Assembly: GCF_015832195.1 (NCBI RefSeq)
Contig: NC_052026.1
Span: forward strand, 15,781,013 to 15,845,012
Length of the DNA: 64,000 bases
Reading direction: 5' to 3'
From: Motacilla alba alba
Taxonomy: Eukaryota > Chordata > Aves > Passeriformes > Motacillidae
A program made the position numbers and the translations under genes. Shown in pieces: positions 48,021 to 61,586 of the stretch (the stretch's first letter is position 1; the number at the start of each line of letters is the position of its first letter). The notes under the pieces were generated by a model. The model made no database searches. It was not told the origin of the DNA and saw only the letters and a program-made list of their open reading frames with translations.

Positions 48021-51000
48021 CAATACATGTAGAAAAGTGGAATTGCTTGATGTTCTCAGAAAAAGGGAAAAGAGGGGAAAAAAGATAAATATGGCCTCTT
48101 TCATTTATATCTGTGAAAACACAACATTTAAATGCAGAATTTGACTTCCCAAATATCACACCAAAAACCTTTTAACAAAAACAGCAGGGAGAGAAAGCTC
48201 TTTAAACCATGATATTCCATGAAGGATTATGAAAATAGAGGTCATTGCAAGAAAGAGAATTGCAAATACAACTTGAAAAGCTTCTCACATTTGTAAATAC
48301 ATCGAGGAGAATTTATTCCTCTTTGGTTTTTCTACCAAAGGATATTTACAGGTTCCCAGGGAAAAAGGAAGAAAAAAAAATGACATCAAATTTGATATAC
48401 TCTGTGTGGTGCAACATGCTGATGTGTAGTAGTAACACTCAAGTGAGCTTCAAAGGAAATGAGTTTTCTAGGCTGGAGTTACACATTACAGGCCTGATCC
48501 TGACAACACACTGAGCATTTCCTGAGAGCTTTCGTGTGCCCTGAGCCCTCACTGAATTCAGAGACAGCTTTTGATTTCTTTTGGTGCTGGATTATGATCA
48601 GAAGTAATGAGACAAAAACATAGTGTGCTTCAAAGCAGGAGCTGAAGCTCATCTTCTTACTGAGTCCATCACACCGAGGCCCCTGCTCTTCATTAGGGCT
48701 CTGGAGTGATGAAATAATAACAATTAGGATCCTAATAACCAAGTGAATCTTGCTTTGTCTGTTCAGGCAGTCCCAGACTCACACACTCTTACATACCCAG
48801 CACGAGAACAAAAGGCTTTTGGGACACATGCATAGGTGCTTTGGCACACTGCTGACACTCAAGTGGCTGAACACATTCCCAAGCTTTGACTGACAGCTCT
48901 GATTAGCAGGTCTCAGTACCCTGGATCAGCGAGATCTGGTTTTCAGCAAACCCCAAGTACCAACAGTCTTAAAATTACACCTCTTTAACGCACAGGCTCT
49001 CCTATTTCCAAGCAACTAAGCCCACTGCCATGTGTGGAGGACGTGCAGGCAGCCCCTTCAGACGCGAGCCATGGGAGGTGCTAATGTGTGACAGACGCAG
49101 CCAGCGGGTCGTGTTCTCCATCCACTGCTGCTGAATGATTCCCACAAACCTCAGAAGTTCAGTTCAGGTGGCATGTGCACTCTCAGATGACCAAGGCATA
49201 AAATTCCTGACTTGAACTAGCTTATCTGAAATTTCAGATATTTCTAAAGTTGCACCATGAAAATAAACTGGAATGGAGTGACATCTATGAGAACCAGCCT
49301 GCCCTGCACAAACTTTTTGCAGCTCCAAATACTGGAGAAGGTCTCTCTGAAGTCTCTGACACAGTACAGCTGACAGTTATCTCCACTGAAAGCAGTTCAA
49401 ACCCTGCTCATCTCTACAAAGGGCCACGTCCAGGTCTGTCTTTGCTGCTCCAGCCTCACACTTCTGCTTGAACTTGGCAGGTACCTTACAACTGCAAGGT
49501 AAAACTGAGGACTGAAATCAGCAGCAAAGCTCTCACAAGTTTTAGCACAACTAGGATTTCACATTATGATTTCCTTCTGTATGAAAAAAGACCAAGGGGG
49601 GATGGAGCTCAACTTCTCACTGCCCAAACATCTGATACCAATAATACTTCTTTTACTCTGTCCAAAACTATATTTAAATTGCATTTCTGGCAGGTTTTGA
49701 GATGTGTGATATAGATCTCCTGCTATCACATCAGATGTAGTTTCCTTCAGAACTGTTGAACCAGATGTAAAATGTGAGAGATGTAAAAAGTAAAATAAAA
49801 ACCCTGCTCAGAGTAAAGTGTTTCTGACATGTGGCTATTATATATTGGGTTTTAGATGTATATCTCCACTCCAGCCATTTAAGAAGGTACACAGTAACGT
49901 AACTCTATTGGAGCTGATTAGTGCCAGCTACTTGTGATCAGTAGGAATTTAAAAACCAAGGGCTGCCAAACACTAACAATTTATAAACTGTATGCCAGCA
50001 ATGTGCTGCAACCGAATATTCTGTAGTGCACTTAATTTCAAAGTAGAGCCATATTTAGAACACTGGTGGGGCAGAGGAGGGGTACAGAGAAGCTAATAAA
50101 TCATGCCAGTATTTGATTTTCAGCACATAGAACTGTACATGTTCTGTTTCTTACTGACAAAGAGAACCAGAGGCACAGAGTGAAAGGAATTCTTGCGAGG
50201 CTGTCAAGCAGTTGCACAGACAACAGGTACAGTTGTAAAGTAATTCTCCCCTTTTCAAGCATAAAATTGTCTCTTACAAATCTCAGTGGCAAATGTGTGT
50301 AGGTAAAGATTTGAGTTACAAATGAAGAGCACTGAAGGAGTACTTTGGCAGCAAAGGTGAGTCAAAGCACGGGCGACACCAGGGAAGAAACAGCTGCACT
50401 GCCAGCACATTAACATCCTGATTGTATCCCACTCCCCACAGACCCAATGATCACTCGCATGACATTCAGCACTATCTGAGGAGCAAAGGAATCTAACCAA
50501 CTGTCTGCTCTTAAGAGAGAAGGGCAATGATTCTCCTGTCACTAGTTTTATCTCTTTGTGACCCCTCTGAGTTCAAGGAAATCACTCCTGATTTATCATA
50601 CTGAGAGGAGTATTAGTCTGAACCTATTTCATCACAAGACTACAAGCCCTCCAAAAACAGGGTTTCCTGTCTCCCAGGGACTTGAATTTGTCCCTCCCTG
50701 GTGACTGTGTGTCTATTAACATCCCAAAGACATTATGCTGCATAGTGTTTTCAGTTACATACTGCACCATGGACCACCCTAAAAATTAATGTAACTGTGT
50801 CATGTGACCAAACCAAGTGGGGAGAAAAAGCCATAAAGCCAGTGCATCCAATCATCAGGAATCAAAAAAGCCTTCTGAGAAAAAATAATCCAATGAGACA
50901 AAAAATTCATGCTGATCCCAGGAGAAGGGAAATGGCTTTGTCATCTGCAGCACCCTGAGACCAGCTCAGGAACACAGAGATGGACCCTACTGAGAAATAG

Positions 51001-51748
51001 ACAGAGTTGAATCTGCTGTTAAGCAAAGAAGGCTTCCTCTATGATTCTTGTCCATGAATGGCACCCAAGGGATATTTTAAAATTTTTTTTACTTTAAACA
51101 AAAGACACCCACAGCTTAGAAATCCAAAAATGAATCCATTCTCACTGAAAGGAACTGAGTAGTACAGCTAAATAAAATTTACCCATAATCCTTGTAGTTA
51201 GTTTCTATCTACCCAGCATTTTCTGTAAGCACCTAAATCCCCTTAAGTAAATACAATATACTGAAACTCTATGCTTAGCCAAGTTACTTCACTTTTAGGA
51301 GTTCAAGGAAGCTAAAATGCAAATGAGAACTTTGACATCCTGACTCCCTGATGCAAGACAAGGGGCAGAGAAACCAAGCAAGGAGCCCCAACACGACTGG
51401 AGAGCAAGGAATGTGATAATTCTCATCCTTGCTAATTTCTAGCTAGTGCTACTTGGGTATTTTAATATTACTGTAATTTGTAATTGTTCAAATTGATGAC
51501 ATCCCAGTGAATGGAGCTGTAAAAATTCACACAAGGCTCAAGGCTCAAAGGCAAGCCTGTAGGATGGAGCATGAGGATTTGGTCAAGGGCATTTGAAGTG
51601 GCATCTTTGCTTCATTCAGGCATAAATTGGGCCATTGTGATAAATGTCTGAGAATGCTCAGGGAATGATTTTTACAGTGCCAACAGTCAGGAATCTTTCA
51701 ACTGTCATTGGCAGAGCAACTTCAAACTCTCTCCACTGTATACAGCAA
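48021..51748. other. noncoding DNA, no gene recognised
   Basis: No exon, RNA gene or clear transposon is seen. The CpG cluster near 49060-49115 is small and not an island. Frames on both strands reach 95 codons (50255-50542 minus) without a domain. Confidence 0.55.
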
Positions 51749-51962
51749 CAGAATCACACAATCACAGAACCACAGAACCCCAGAATAGGCTGATCTGGGA
51801 GGGACCCACAAGGAGCAAGTCCAACTCCTGGCCCTGCACAGGACACCCCAACAATCCCACGTGTGCCTGAGATTTTGTCCAAACACTTTTTGAGCTCTTT
51901 CAGGCTTGGGACTGTGACCACTACCCTGGCTAGCCTGTTCCAGTGCCCAACCATCCTAACAT
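51749..51962 (-). mobile_element. CR1 LINE 3' fragment, 5'-truncated
   Basis: The plus strand begins with degenerate repeats of the reverse-complement CR1 tail (GAATCACACAATCACAGAAC), then GCTGATCTGGGAGGGACCCA, CAAGGAGCAAGTCCAACTCC, TGGCCCTGCACAGGACACCC and CCTGTTCCAGTGCCCAACCA. This is the reverse complement of an avian CR1 3' region, so the element lies on the minus strand with its 3' end at the left. About 214 bp remain; the 5' break is near 51962. Divergence from the subfamily I recall looks moderate, making it younger than the CR1 at 16970. The minus frame 51754-51987 is derived from it and is not a gene. Confidence 0.93.
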
Positions 51963-53119
51963 GTGAATATCTTGACATTCCACACATCTAACATGGGGAT
52001 TCCTGAGAGCGTATTTGGAGCATTTCACCCCAGCATAGCCAGCTGAGGGGCAGCATGCTGAGAGCTCAGCAGTACCCCTGGTTCTGAGCTCAGAGCCAGG
52101 AGTGTTGCACATTCTTCGGAAGCACACGTCACCCTTCGGGTGCAGGAAGAGTCGCGATACACCCTGGCTCACCCGAAGGGCCTGAGCAGGAGTTGTGGAG
52201 TTGGATGCTTGTGATGACAAATGTAGAGGTTTCTCAATAGGTATTTTAATTTGGAATCCTGCACTGAATTGCCACACCCTGGTCCTGCAAACGCAATGTG
52301 AGATATGGCAAACATTTGGAAACATATGGAAATCCAGATGTTCTCTCATGTAGCACTGGAAAAGAGCAGCGCAGACTATGTTCAATAGATGCCAGTTATG
52401 ATCTTACACATATTTTTAGAGAAATGCTTCAATTCTTAAAAAAAGAAAAATTGATCTTAATGGTTAGTGACATTTTAGTTCAGTCACAATTACAATCAAC
52501 CAGACTTACTCTTTGCATTGGTAGCATGATATGGTCCTTAAGCTCATACAGGGTTAAGTTTGTCATCCTCAGAGATTTCTTAATGACCCTTGTTATCTAA
52601 ACCCCCACTCAGAATGGTGGCTGTGGATTATGTTTTCAATGCACATCCTTAGACATATTAGGACACGAAGTGAACCTGACAGGGAGAAGAATATTTCCTT
52701 TCTCCTCTGAAATGCCCCAGGAGGGTTTTCTGCAGGTGACCTCTTCAGACCTTGGCTCTACATTAGAGTTATTGTCCTGAGAGAAGATTCAGTTAAAACA
52801 CACAATTCATTTCATATAGTGCTCTTGAGTTTATTCTTGGTGGCAGCTAACTTGTAAAATTTTATTATGGCTTCTTCTTTGGTTTGCTTGATGGAAAACA
52901 ATTATTCTATCATCAAGTCTAAATGATATACCTTGCTAGACTACACAATTTTTTTTCCATTACTATTTTCAGATAAAATGTTAATTTCTGTTTAGAAAGA
53001 AGTTCCAAAACATCCTCCCTAACATATTATCAATATATTAATTCACACTTCCAAATGCCTGTGTTCAAGCAGGTCTGTTATCCTAAAACAAGACTTACGA
53101 CTTCCGAATGCAAGCTGTT
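51963..53119. other. noncoding DNA, no gene recognised
   Basis: A 151-codon minus frame (51930-52385) runs partly through CR1 sequence and has no domain. A 10-base inverted repeat, CCCTTCGGGT (52132-52141) against ACCCGAAGGG (52171-52180), lies in a locally CpG-rich patch. The remainder is AT-rich. Confidence 0.55.
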
Positions 53120-53160
53120 GATGATGATGATGATAATGATAATGATAATAATAATAATAG
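53120..53160. repeat. compound (GAT)n(AAT)n microsatellite
   Basis: About 41 bases pass from GAT units through mixed GATAAT units to AAT units, consistent with point mutation and re-expansion within one trinucleotide array. It is probably length-variable among individuals. Confidence 0.95.
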
Positions 53161-53334
53161 TGTTATAGCAGTGTGCTGGTGTTCCTTATGAGAGCAGAGC
53201 TGGCAGTTGTAGGCAAATACACAAATGCTTGTAAGAGTTCACCTGTGCCTGAAACTGCCTACACTGTCACCAGACAGAAAGACAGAGCAGCGGAGTCCTA
53301 CCCTGGGAAGTGCAGCTGCAGCACAGAAAAATAA

Positions 53335-53774
53335 GCAACTCCTTCCCAAATAAACAGGCTGTTTCTGAGAGGCAGCGGCCCCCAGAGCCCTGCTCAGCCC
53401 CAGCAGCAGCAGCAGCAGTGCCTGCTGGAGCAGCAGTGCCCTGCTTTTGCAGCCCTGCTCTCCGGCCAGGCTGCTGCAGCCGTGCTGCTCCCAGAGCCAC
53501 CCTGTCCAGCAGGGACTCAGGAACCCCTGTTCTCCATTACCCAGGGCAGGTGTACCCCAAGCAACTCAGAGGGTTTGAGAAGGGCTTTGCTGCCACCTAG
53601 AACCAAGACTACTAAATCCCAGCTGAGAAGAGAAGCTCTAAGCCTGCTCAGGTGTGCGGCTCTCAGTCAGTGGAATTTTCTCCACAGCAGGCCTGGCATT
53701 TACTTAGGGGGAAATGTCAATGACAGCAGAGCTAAGCCCATACAATTTATTTACAAGCATGTTCTGAGATGATT
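53335..53774 (+). other. GC-rich patch with (CAG)6 and a 146-codon open frame, unrecognised
   Basis: A patch distinctly richer in G+C than its neighbours has one plus frame open from after a TAA at 53332 to a stop at 53772-53774. It reads Gln6 from (CAG)6 at 53401-53418, then Leu/Ala/Pro-rich sequence. Its first ATG is at 53482. Two other frames over the same DNA are also open (53310-53600 plus, 53267-53500 minus), as GC-rich DNA with few stop codons permits. No domain, clear splice acceptor or family resemblance is seen. It could be an unrecognised exon, but chance openness is more likely. Confidence 0.2.
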
Positions 53775-56379
53775 GTGGAGTGTAACTGACCTTGAAATAC
53801 ATTCCTCTCTGAGGACTTTGGCAGGGAGCTATTTTTATGCTACAATAAAATTTCCAGTGCTGTGACCCCACCCTGGTTTCGTGCCATGGCCTTATGCCTG
53901 CTCAGAGTGACAACCCCCAGCCGAGGCAAGAAGCCACAGCCACCCTCTCCTCTGCCTAAGCCTGGGAGTTCTCTAAGAAAGAGAAGTAAAAATGGATCAT
54001 GAACATATCTGAAACCTCTTAAAACTTCACCAGGATTAGAGAAAAGAACCCACCCATCTATAAACTGCAGCAGGTGCACTCACCTTGTAACTAATGCCTC
54101 AAAAATGGACAAGTTTTTCTTAGATGGAACTATTTTCTGGGAAAACAGCACTTCAGACATTATCTGCCCTCTTTTATATAGACAACATGCACTGTAAGTC
54201 TGATACACATTCAAAACCAATGAAAAATTCTCACTGATTTGAGCAGTCTGTGCTCCTCAAAATATTTGTATCAATCCTTTTCTTTTAAATTCCCAGGCAA
54301 CAGTCATTTAAATTGAGGTTCACCTCCTATCCCACAGATTTGCTCTTCTTAAGTTACTGTTTCTAGTAGAAATTTCTCTTGCAAAACAATCTTCTGAAGA
54401 ATTCACAGATACTTATAGAGCCATTATTCATATATTTGTTATATATCAAAAAAATCCAGGCCACTGAAAATATTATGCAGCTTCTTCAGTTCACTGTGCA
54501 GTCAGATTGCTCTGATAAGATGGCAGATGCAACCTAGGAAATTAAAGTAAAGCCAGTACTGTGGATTTGTATTTTGAACCTGGTTGAAAGCACAATAATC
54601 ATTTAAAGTAGCTTTGTACAAAGCCCATACCCAGGGATGAATCTTGTTTTGTGGCCATGATCATGGTGGGGTGAATGTCTGTTGAAAAAGCCCAGGTGTC
54701 CTAGAGGAAAATGTTCAGAAGGTGGTTTTATTTAAGGCTTATTACAGTGTTTGAGGAAACCATTCAGTGGGGTTTTTTCATGCTTGCATATACCCTTGAA
54801 CATAAATTTGGAGGCATGCAGAATTACATGATTCCATGGAAATTAACATGATAATGAATATTAACATGACAATTAATAATACACTTTAATGTGTGTCATG
54901 CAGTTGAGTGAGCCAAGAATGAACCAAATGTGTTGTACCAAGTAACCCCCCACAGTTACAAGACAGAAACGAACAGCATTTTGTAATTATACACAGTGAC
55001 ATATTTTCTCATATCTACTGCCAAAAAAAATATCACTTTTGGGAATTAAAAGAGAGAGCAGCAAATAGAAACAGCTATGTCATCAGTAATTGCAAACATG
55101 TTTTAAGCTCCAGCTTCTGATAACCATCCAAAGGCGTTCTTTTAATTGGTAAAATTGACAACTGTCCAAAAATAGAGGAGTCCTTAAGGGCCATGTTCAC
55201 TCCTAACAAGTCAGATAACGAAATCAGAGTACCTAGAAAGTTTTGCAATGAGATGGGAATTAGCAAATAAGCAGTACGACTGAAAAATAAACAGTGCTGC
55301 TGCTAAAGGGGCTTTTTAGATATTACAAGACTCCATTAACTTTGCCCCATGGGGTCTGATCAAGTTGTCCATAAGAGATAGACAACAGATTGACTCACTG
55401 TATTTAAAATATAACCACCTCTCTCAGGAACACTAAGAGGATTGCTTAAGACAAGTCTTCTTAACACTGGCACTCTCTAGCATGTGATAAAAGAAGCTGA
55501 TGAAATCCAAAACAACTTTAGAGCTGACAGAGAACTTGGTTTTGGAGCTTTACAACTAAAAGATGCTTTTGTACGGCATTATTCTTAGGTGCAGGTGAGA
55601 TCTCAGCCCAAGATGCTCCTCTTGGTAGTGGGAGAAGCTGATGATCCCCCACCTCACTCACAGGCAAAGTGGCTCATGTGAATAAGGTCTGTAAACCATC
55701 CAAAGGCAGGCAGCGGGAGATTCTGCCAGGTCTCCTCTGCAGCCAAAAAGATATTTCATCAGCATGATCATGTTTGAACATTAATCCTTACTTAACAAGG
55801 ATTATTGCTTGATAACATCACAGGCAAGCAGGAAAGTAAGGTCCCTACTCTGAAGTTTCTTATCTAAAGAAATTTTGTCTCTCAAGCATCACACTGTACC
55901 CTTCATTAAACAATGAAGCCAGAAGCCCACAAACTCTGCTCCTCATTGACTGCACAGGAATTAGGACACTGAAATCATCAAATATTGGGTGTCTAGGGAA
56001 TTCAGAATACCAAAATATCTGCAGGTCCTAGATGGCATGCAAGTAATGAAAAAACACTTCAGTGATAACAGCCCTAGTGCTGGTCATTTCCAGCTGGAAC
56101 TGACCAGGAGAGCTCTCACCAAGAGAAATGTGTTTTTATTAACCTGGCTGAACAAAATGTACTAAAAGCCTGTATGAACTACAGTTCTCTGTCCTCTCCC
56201 CACACAGGTCTATTCCATATACTCCATATCAATATTTTGCCATTTGCTATTAAAGGTTGTAGGAGAAGTAAGTTGCAAGTTCCCTTGAAATCAGCATTTC
56301 TCCCTATGATTCTCCCCCATCTCCTGTCTACTTGCAGTGTTTAAGTGGCCAAAAATACTTTATTCAAAGAATAATTAAT
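53775..56379. other. noncoding DNA, no gene recognised
   Basis: Mostly AT-rich single-copy-looking DNA with few open frames (none above 80 codons). No RNA gene or repeat family is recognised. Confidence 0.55.
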
Positions 56380-56640
56380 AAAACTTGTTGGGGCCCAAGA
56401 GTTGTCACAGACATATCTTTTGTACACCATAAACAATGTGTAAATATGTATTTGGACAGTTGTTGAAAATGTTTAATTTTTCCCAAACACCACAGCCCTT
56501 TTCAAACAGCATCGCTTGATGGCATAATGCACATTTAAAGATGTTTTAATAGTCTGTTTTATTTATAGTTATTTACTCAATAGCGTGCATCAAGCCTTCA
56601 AAGCCTCTCTAGGCTATGTGTGGACTAAGTAAGCACCCAC
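56380..56640. promoter_or_regulatory. candidate conserved noncoding element
   Basis: AT-rich, frame-free and non-repetitive. It contains AAGAATAATTAATAAAACTTG near 56367 in part, GATGGCATAATGCACATTTA near 56518, TTTTAATAGTCTGTTTTATT near 56544 and ATAGCGTGCATCAAGCC near 56580. The texture resembles conserved enhancers, but conservation is untested. Confidence 0.2.
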
Positions 56641-59600
56641 CCACTGTTTTAAAACCATGTCATTTGCAGTTGATTCACTGATCTAGAGAACACACTGCAG
56701 ACAGACATTGCACTTTAGAAAAAAACAAGACTTGACTATTACCTGAGGAGAGTTACCATGATACTTCTACATCCACATGGGACAATTCTGCTTCCAGGAT
56801 CCAGTGTGAATCCAAAGCATGCCCATTAACCAGGACTCTTGTGCTGTTTTTCTTCTCTTGGTAAGTAATAGGACAATTTAACTCTTTCTGAAACACATGG
56901 GAAGTTACCGATGAGGCAGAGCCCGCTGTAAGATTTCCACTAAAATTTTAACATAGGAACAAGCATTTGCAATGCTTCTTTGTTTCTCTCTAGTTCAGCT
57001 GGCCTCTTTCATGTAAAACTTGGACTGAAAACTCCTTTCTCAAGTTTTACGACATGGTCAATTCAAACATAGGAATGCAGGTTGATAAAGAAAGGATCCG
57101 ACAAGTGGCACACCACAGGATCTTCAAGCCTGAATTGTTATGTTTCCCACTGAGTGGGTCAGTCACAAAAATCTGGTTCCCATTTCAGTGCTGTCACTAC
57201 CCTGTTGATGGTAACCGGGTCATCACTGAGCAGTACACCTCAGTTTTCTCCTCCTGCAAAGCCCTTTGCAATTTGTTTTGAGATATAAAGGTGCAAAGAG
57301 CTCTCTAACAACTAAAAATGGTTGTGGTTGGTTTTGGTGTTGGTACTGTTGTCAAGCAAAGCTTCTTTAAATGCTCAAGCTACTCCTCTGCCCTGTGCAG
57401 AAACTACTCCAATACTATCCCAGATGCTATTGCATCACCAACAAAACTGGAAAACATTCAGAGCACTTAAGAGATTTGCAGAGACAGACTTAAGAGTGTA
57501 CAGTGCATCAAACAATTTACCACAGGCCTATCTATATATCACAGATATCAAATTCAATTTTAAATGCAAGAAGGGAAAAAATGAGAGATACGAAATTCAT
57601 ATACTGTAATTAAATGGAAAACACATGCAAACTGTAGCAAAAAAATAATAGAAATGAATTGTGTGTGTTGCATCTGTCTGTTATTACAGTAGGAGTGGCA
57701 ATGATTAGTAGAAATAGGGTTGCAAAATTATTTCTTATACAATATCACTTCCTGTGCCCACAGGGTAAATGTGATAAAGACATCTCAGCCCTAGGCGAGG
57801 GCAAAGGCAGAAAGCAGAGATCTTTCAGCTGGGAAAGAAGAGCACTTGGTTGCACAGGAGCCAAAGGAGGGGCCAGCTTCTCATCCTTTGAAGGTACCAG
57901 CAACCAGTCTTGGAGCTGGCACAGCTCTTGGAGAGAAAGATACACTGCCAGGGACCTGCTGCCTAGATATCCCAGTCGAGGAGAATCTGTTTCAGAGTCA
58001 CCCTGCACAGGGGAGAAATGCTAAGAATGGTCTAAAAGCTCCAGAATGTTGATTTTGTGGACAGTATAATGCAAATTCAATGGTGCATAAATGTGAATTT
58101 TTACATATTCACTCAGACTGGAAATTTGCAATTGTGCACACACAAGGACGGCCTCACTCCCAGGGAGAATATTCCCATGCTCAGTGTTATTCATGAACCT
58201 TGTGCCATCCCCTTCACATGTGAAATGTAAACCAGCTCCATTAAAGCACAGATATGGGGGTCTCTCGGGGTCCTGCTCCACCCAGAATGAAGAGGCAGCA
58301 GCCAGGCATTGGTGCATGATGGTGATGCTCTGTGCTTTTCTCTAAGAGTGTAACCCTGAGCTCTTCCAGAAGCAGAACTTTTAACACGTTGCCTAAGAAC
58401 ACAAGATAAAAAGCCCTGGCAAGCTTGAGCTGGCAATCTGGGTGGAGGATCTCCCCCCTCCACCCAAGCCTGACTCACTGCAGCTCCCTGCAGCTGAAAT
58501 AAGAAGGGACAAGATCTCTGATGGTGGTTGAAGCAAGCAATCATTTGGCTGCCTTTTGGAAGTGCTGAAATAGGTGACCCCAGTGGGGACATATGAACTT
58601 TGCAGCACTAAAGTCCCACATTATTTCTTCTGTCCACCAGAAACCAAGCTGGGCTGCAGTAGATTTGAGTGATGTTCTCTGTGCAGATGCACTGACTCCC
58701 AAAAATGCAAAGGAGAGGAAGTTAAACCAGCTTAAAACATCTCTGTTCTCTCCTGTTTCCAGGAGCTGCATCACTCAGTGAACACATGGCCAGCACTTAC
58801 ATCCATGCTGCTTCAAGCCCTGCTGCATTCACAGAACCAACATAAATGCTCCTGGATTCTTCACACACTGTGCTGGGTTTTGGAAAAGGTGGAGGGAGAA
58901 GGGTATTTTTCTGCAAATAGGATTTTTTATAAGCGACATAGTCACTTTTTGCTATTACAAATAGAAGAGCAATAACAATATATACAGGCCTGAGCAGTAA
59001 TAGAGATTCTGGCAGATATTTTTTCTTTGTCATAAGCACACTGGGCCTAAGGCAAGGTTTTCCTCTATTTAATAAAGAAAATGAAAAGGTAGGGAGAAAA
59101 ATAAAATTAAAAAAACCCCTGCATTGCCTCTCAAATTACACAAGCTGCTAAATATTTAGAGCATTCTTTCCCACAAACATTTCAAATGGATGAGAAAGAG
59201 GTTTATCTTCTTGACAGTTCACATCCTCTTGTGGGCCAGGCTCATTCCTCTGGAAGCCCACTGAAGTCAATGACACAGCAGCAGGGATGACAGATGAAGC
59301 TCACCATCCACATTTCAGTGGTACCTGTCTACCATTCAGACAAATCAGCTCAAGATTAAGATGCAAGTGAAGACACTAAAGGTTCAGGTTGAGGAGAGAA
59401 CTAAAACATCACAGTCTAAAATCTGCAGCAAACATGTGTGTAATTCCCCTCTCAGTCTCTTGGCTAAAAATGAAGGGCTTGAGCAATGCAAGGGTGACAT
59501 TATTTTTCAGTACTTGACTAGAGTGACACCTGCTCTGGCTGCTTGGGGTTTTTATCCTGGTTTTAGTGAATTGCCATCACGTACTCTCATTGCATGGCTG

Positions 59601-61369
59601 GTTATCCTTCTTGTAAAGAACAGAGAAGCATTTACTGTTGATTACCAATCGGTCAGCCTGCAAACAGCTTTGCAAATCATCAGTTCCAAAACAATTCCAA
59701 CTTCCTTCAAAACACCAGCAAAACTCCATTGGCCTTTTAAAATGGAAATGGGAAACCTGATTGCAATAACAGGCCTCAACCAATCTGAATTTATTACCAA
59801 TTGATTTAGAAGTTCACCATGGGTCCAAATGAAAATCAGTAAACAGTCATTAGATCAAGTAAAAATGAAAGTGAAGAAGACAAGAAGCAATAGCTGTAAT
59901 CATCCATCCAAAATTAACTTATCAGCTATCAAGGAAATAACTGCTAGGTTAAAGGCTTTTTCACGTTAGGCCACTTGTTCTTCATAATAATTAAAATACG
60001 ATGCTTTAATAAAAGAGTTTCATTTATATTCTGGTAGTCAAGCTAGCACTTAACTTGATTCTGGGCTGTTCTCAATTAAGAACTGTTTATGGTCTCCAAA
60101 ATCCCTTCTTGGATGCTTCTGAGGTTCTGCACCAGAAAGAGGAGGGGAAAATTGGCAAATCATAATAGAGATGTGAGCACTGTGCTGGGGAAAAAGAACA
60201 ACCACCCCTATGGAATCTGGATTCTAAACTCAACCAAAGCCAAGCTGCAATGAAACGTAAAGCTTTGGCCAAATTCCTAAATTCTAGTATCATGATTTTC
60301 ATTTACAGCACTTATTTTGCAGCACGTATTGATTTCACATCAGGCAAACTGCTACTTTTGTGACAAATTTTCCATTTGCGAGGTTTTCCTCTGCCATTTC
60401 CCAGCTCTATCTCCCATCCCAAGCTCCCCATGTCCTGCCCTGTGTGAGCTTCATCCCTGAGGCACAGAGCTGCCCTCTGACAACCCCATCACACTGACAG
60501 TGAGGATGAGCTCGTCCCAAGCCACCCTGGTGTCCCACCCCCAGATTTTTGGAGGCCACCTTGCTGCCTCACACCGTGCTGAGGCACAGAGGCACAGCAC
60601 ACACCCTCTGATATCACCCTCCCCACTGCTGCACCAAGGGGAAGCCATGAGCACATGACAGAGGCAGCCACTGCTCTTCCTCACTTCAAAAGACAATACC
60701 TGGCACTAATAATCCTTCACACTTAGTAACACCCAGCTTTATAAACAGTAATTAAAGATGCCTGCTGGTGTACCTGCAAAGGAAACATGATTTTTGTTCT
60801 CCACAAGGACCACATTTTCTTTGGTGACTTCTGATTAAAGGAGCCAAACTTAACACAAAATGATTAATTTTCAGGGGAACAAGCAGCTACAGGTCACATT
60901 TTATGACCTTTTAACAATGTCTCCTAACAGGAGCTAAAAGTTAAAATCTGAGATTTTCAGCAGAAAGCCTCACATTTTTTCATTTCAGAAACTTTGTGCA
61001 TACTGCTAATCAGTAATTTTGAAAGAGAGGCAGGATTCATACAGCAAAAATTGTGAAATCTGCTAAATCAGTTTTACATGTACATACAAAAAGATCCCTT
61101 GCTTATTCCCCTGACATCACATTGAGTAAACCTGCCAGGGATGAATCAAAGCAGCATTCTGAGATTCACTATGTTGACTGTTCATTGGCTTGTGCATCTC
61201 CTTTTATTTTTAATCTTCAAACTGGCCAAGGCTTTTACCACTCACCATTTCTCCACAAATTAAGCCCACCCTGAGCACTACCTGGAAGTGAGAACGTGAC
61301 AGTTACAGCCCTGCCCGCTCAGAAAACCCAGTGCAACCTGGCTGAGCCCAGAGACACCAAGTCACCGCT
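56641..61369. other. noncoding DNA, no gene recognised
   Basis: The longest frame (59361-59804, plus, 147 codons) has no recognisable domain. Overlapping frames on both strands at 57659-58052 and 58191-58608 lie in slightly GC-richer patches and look random. No RNA gene, promoter or clear transposon is seen. Confidence 0.55.
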
Positions 61370-61550
61370 CTGTCTAATTACAAACCCGAGGCAGATTAAC
61401 CTTTGATGACTAAATTAATCTTCTAAATAAAATGAATATGCATCAGCCTGCAAATTAGGATTAAATGCTTAGCAGAATCTTTATGTGATCAAGCAGGTTT
61501 TGTGGTGCAGATGTTAACCATTAACATAAAGCAATAAAATCATTCTTTTT
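61370..61550. promoter_or_regulatory. candidate regulatory AT-rich block
   Basis: Homeodomain-type cores (GTCTAATTACAAAC from about 61371, GACTAAATTAATC near 61408, GGATTAAATGC near 61459) lie close to a TCF/LEF-like CTTTGAT (61401-61407) and an octamer-like AATATGCAT near 61434. It is non-repetitive and frame-free. This is motif-based inference only. Confidence 0.2.
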
Positions 61551-61586
61551 TTCTTATAATAACACCTAACAATTCCAAAGCCACCT

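Noticed and set aside
51930..52385. 151-codon minus-strand ORF as a gene
   Set aside because: Its 3' part enters CR1 sequence and the rest has no domain.
56850..56875. TTGGTAAGTAATAGG as a splice donor of a real exon
   Set aside because: GTAAGT hexamers are frequent by chance, and no open, recognisable exon precedes it.
59361..59804. 147-codon plus-strand ORF as a gene
   Set aside because: The translation shows no recognisable family, and no promoter, splice or poly(A) context supports it.
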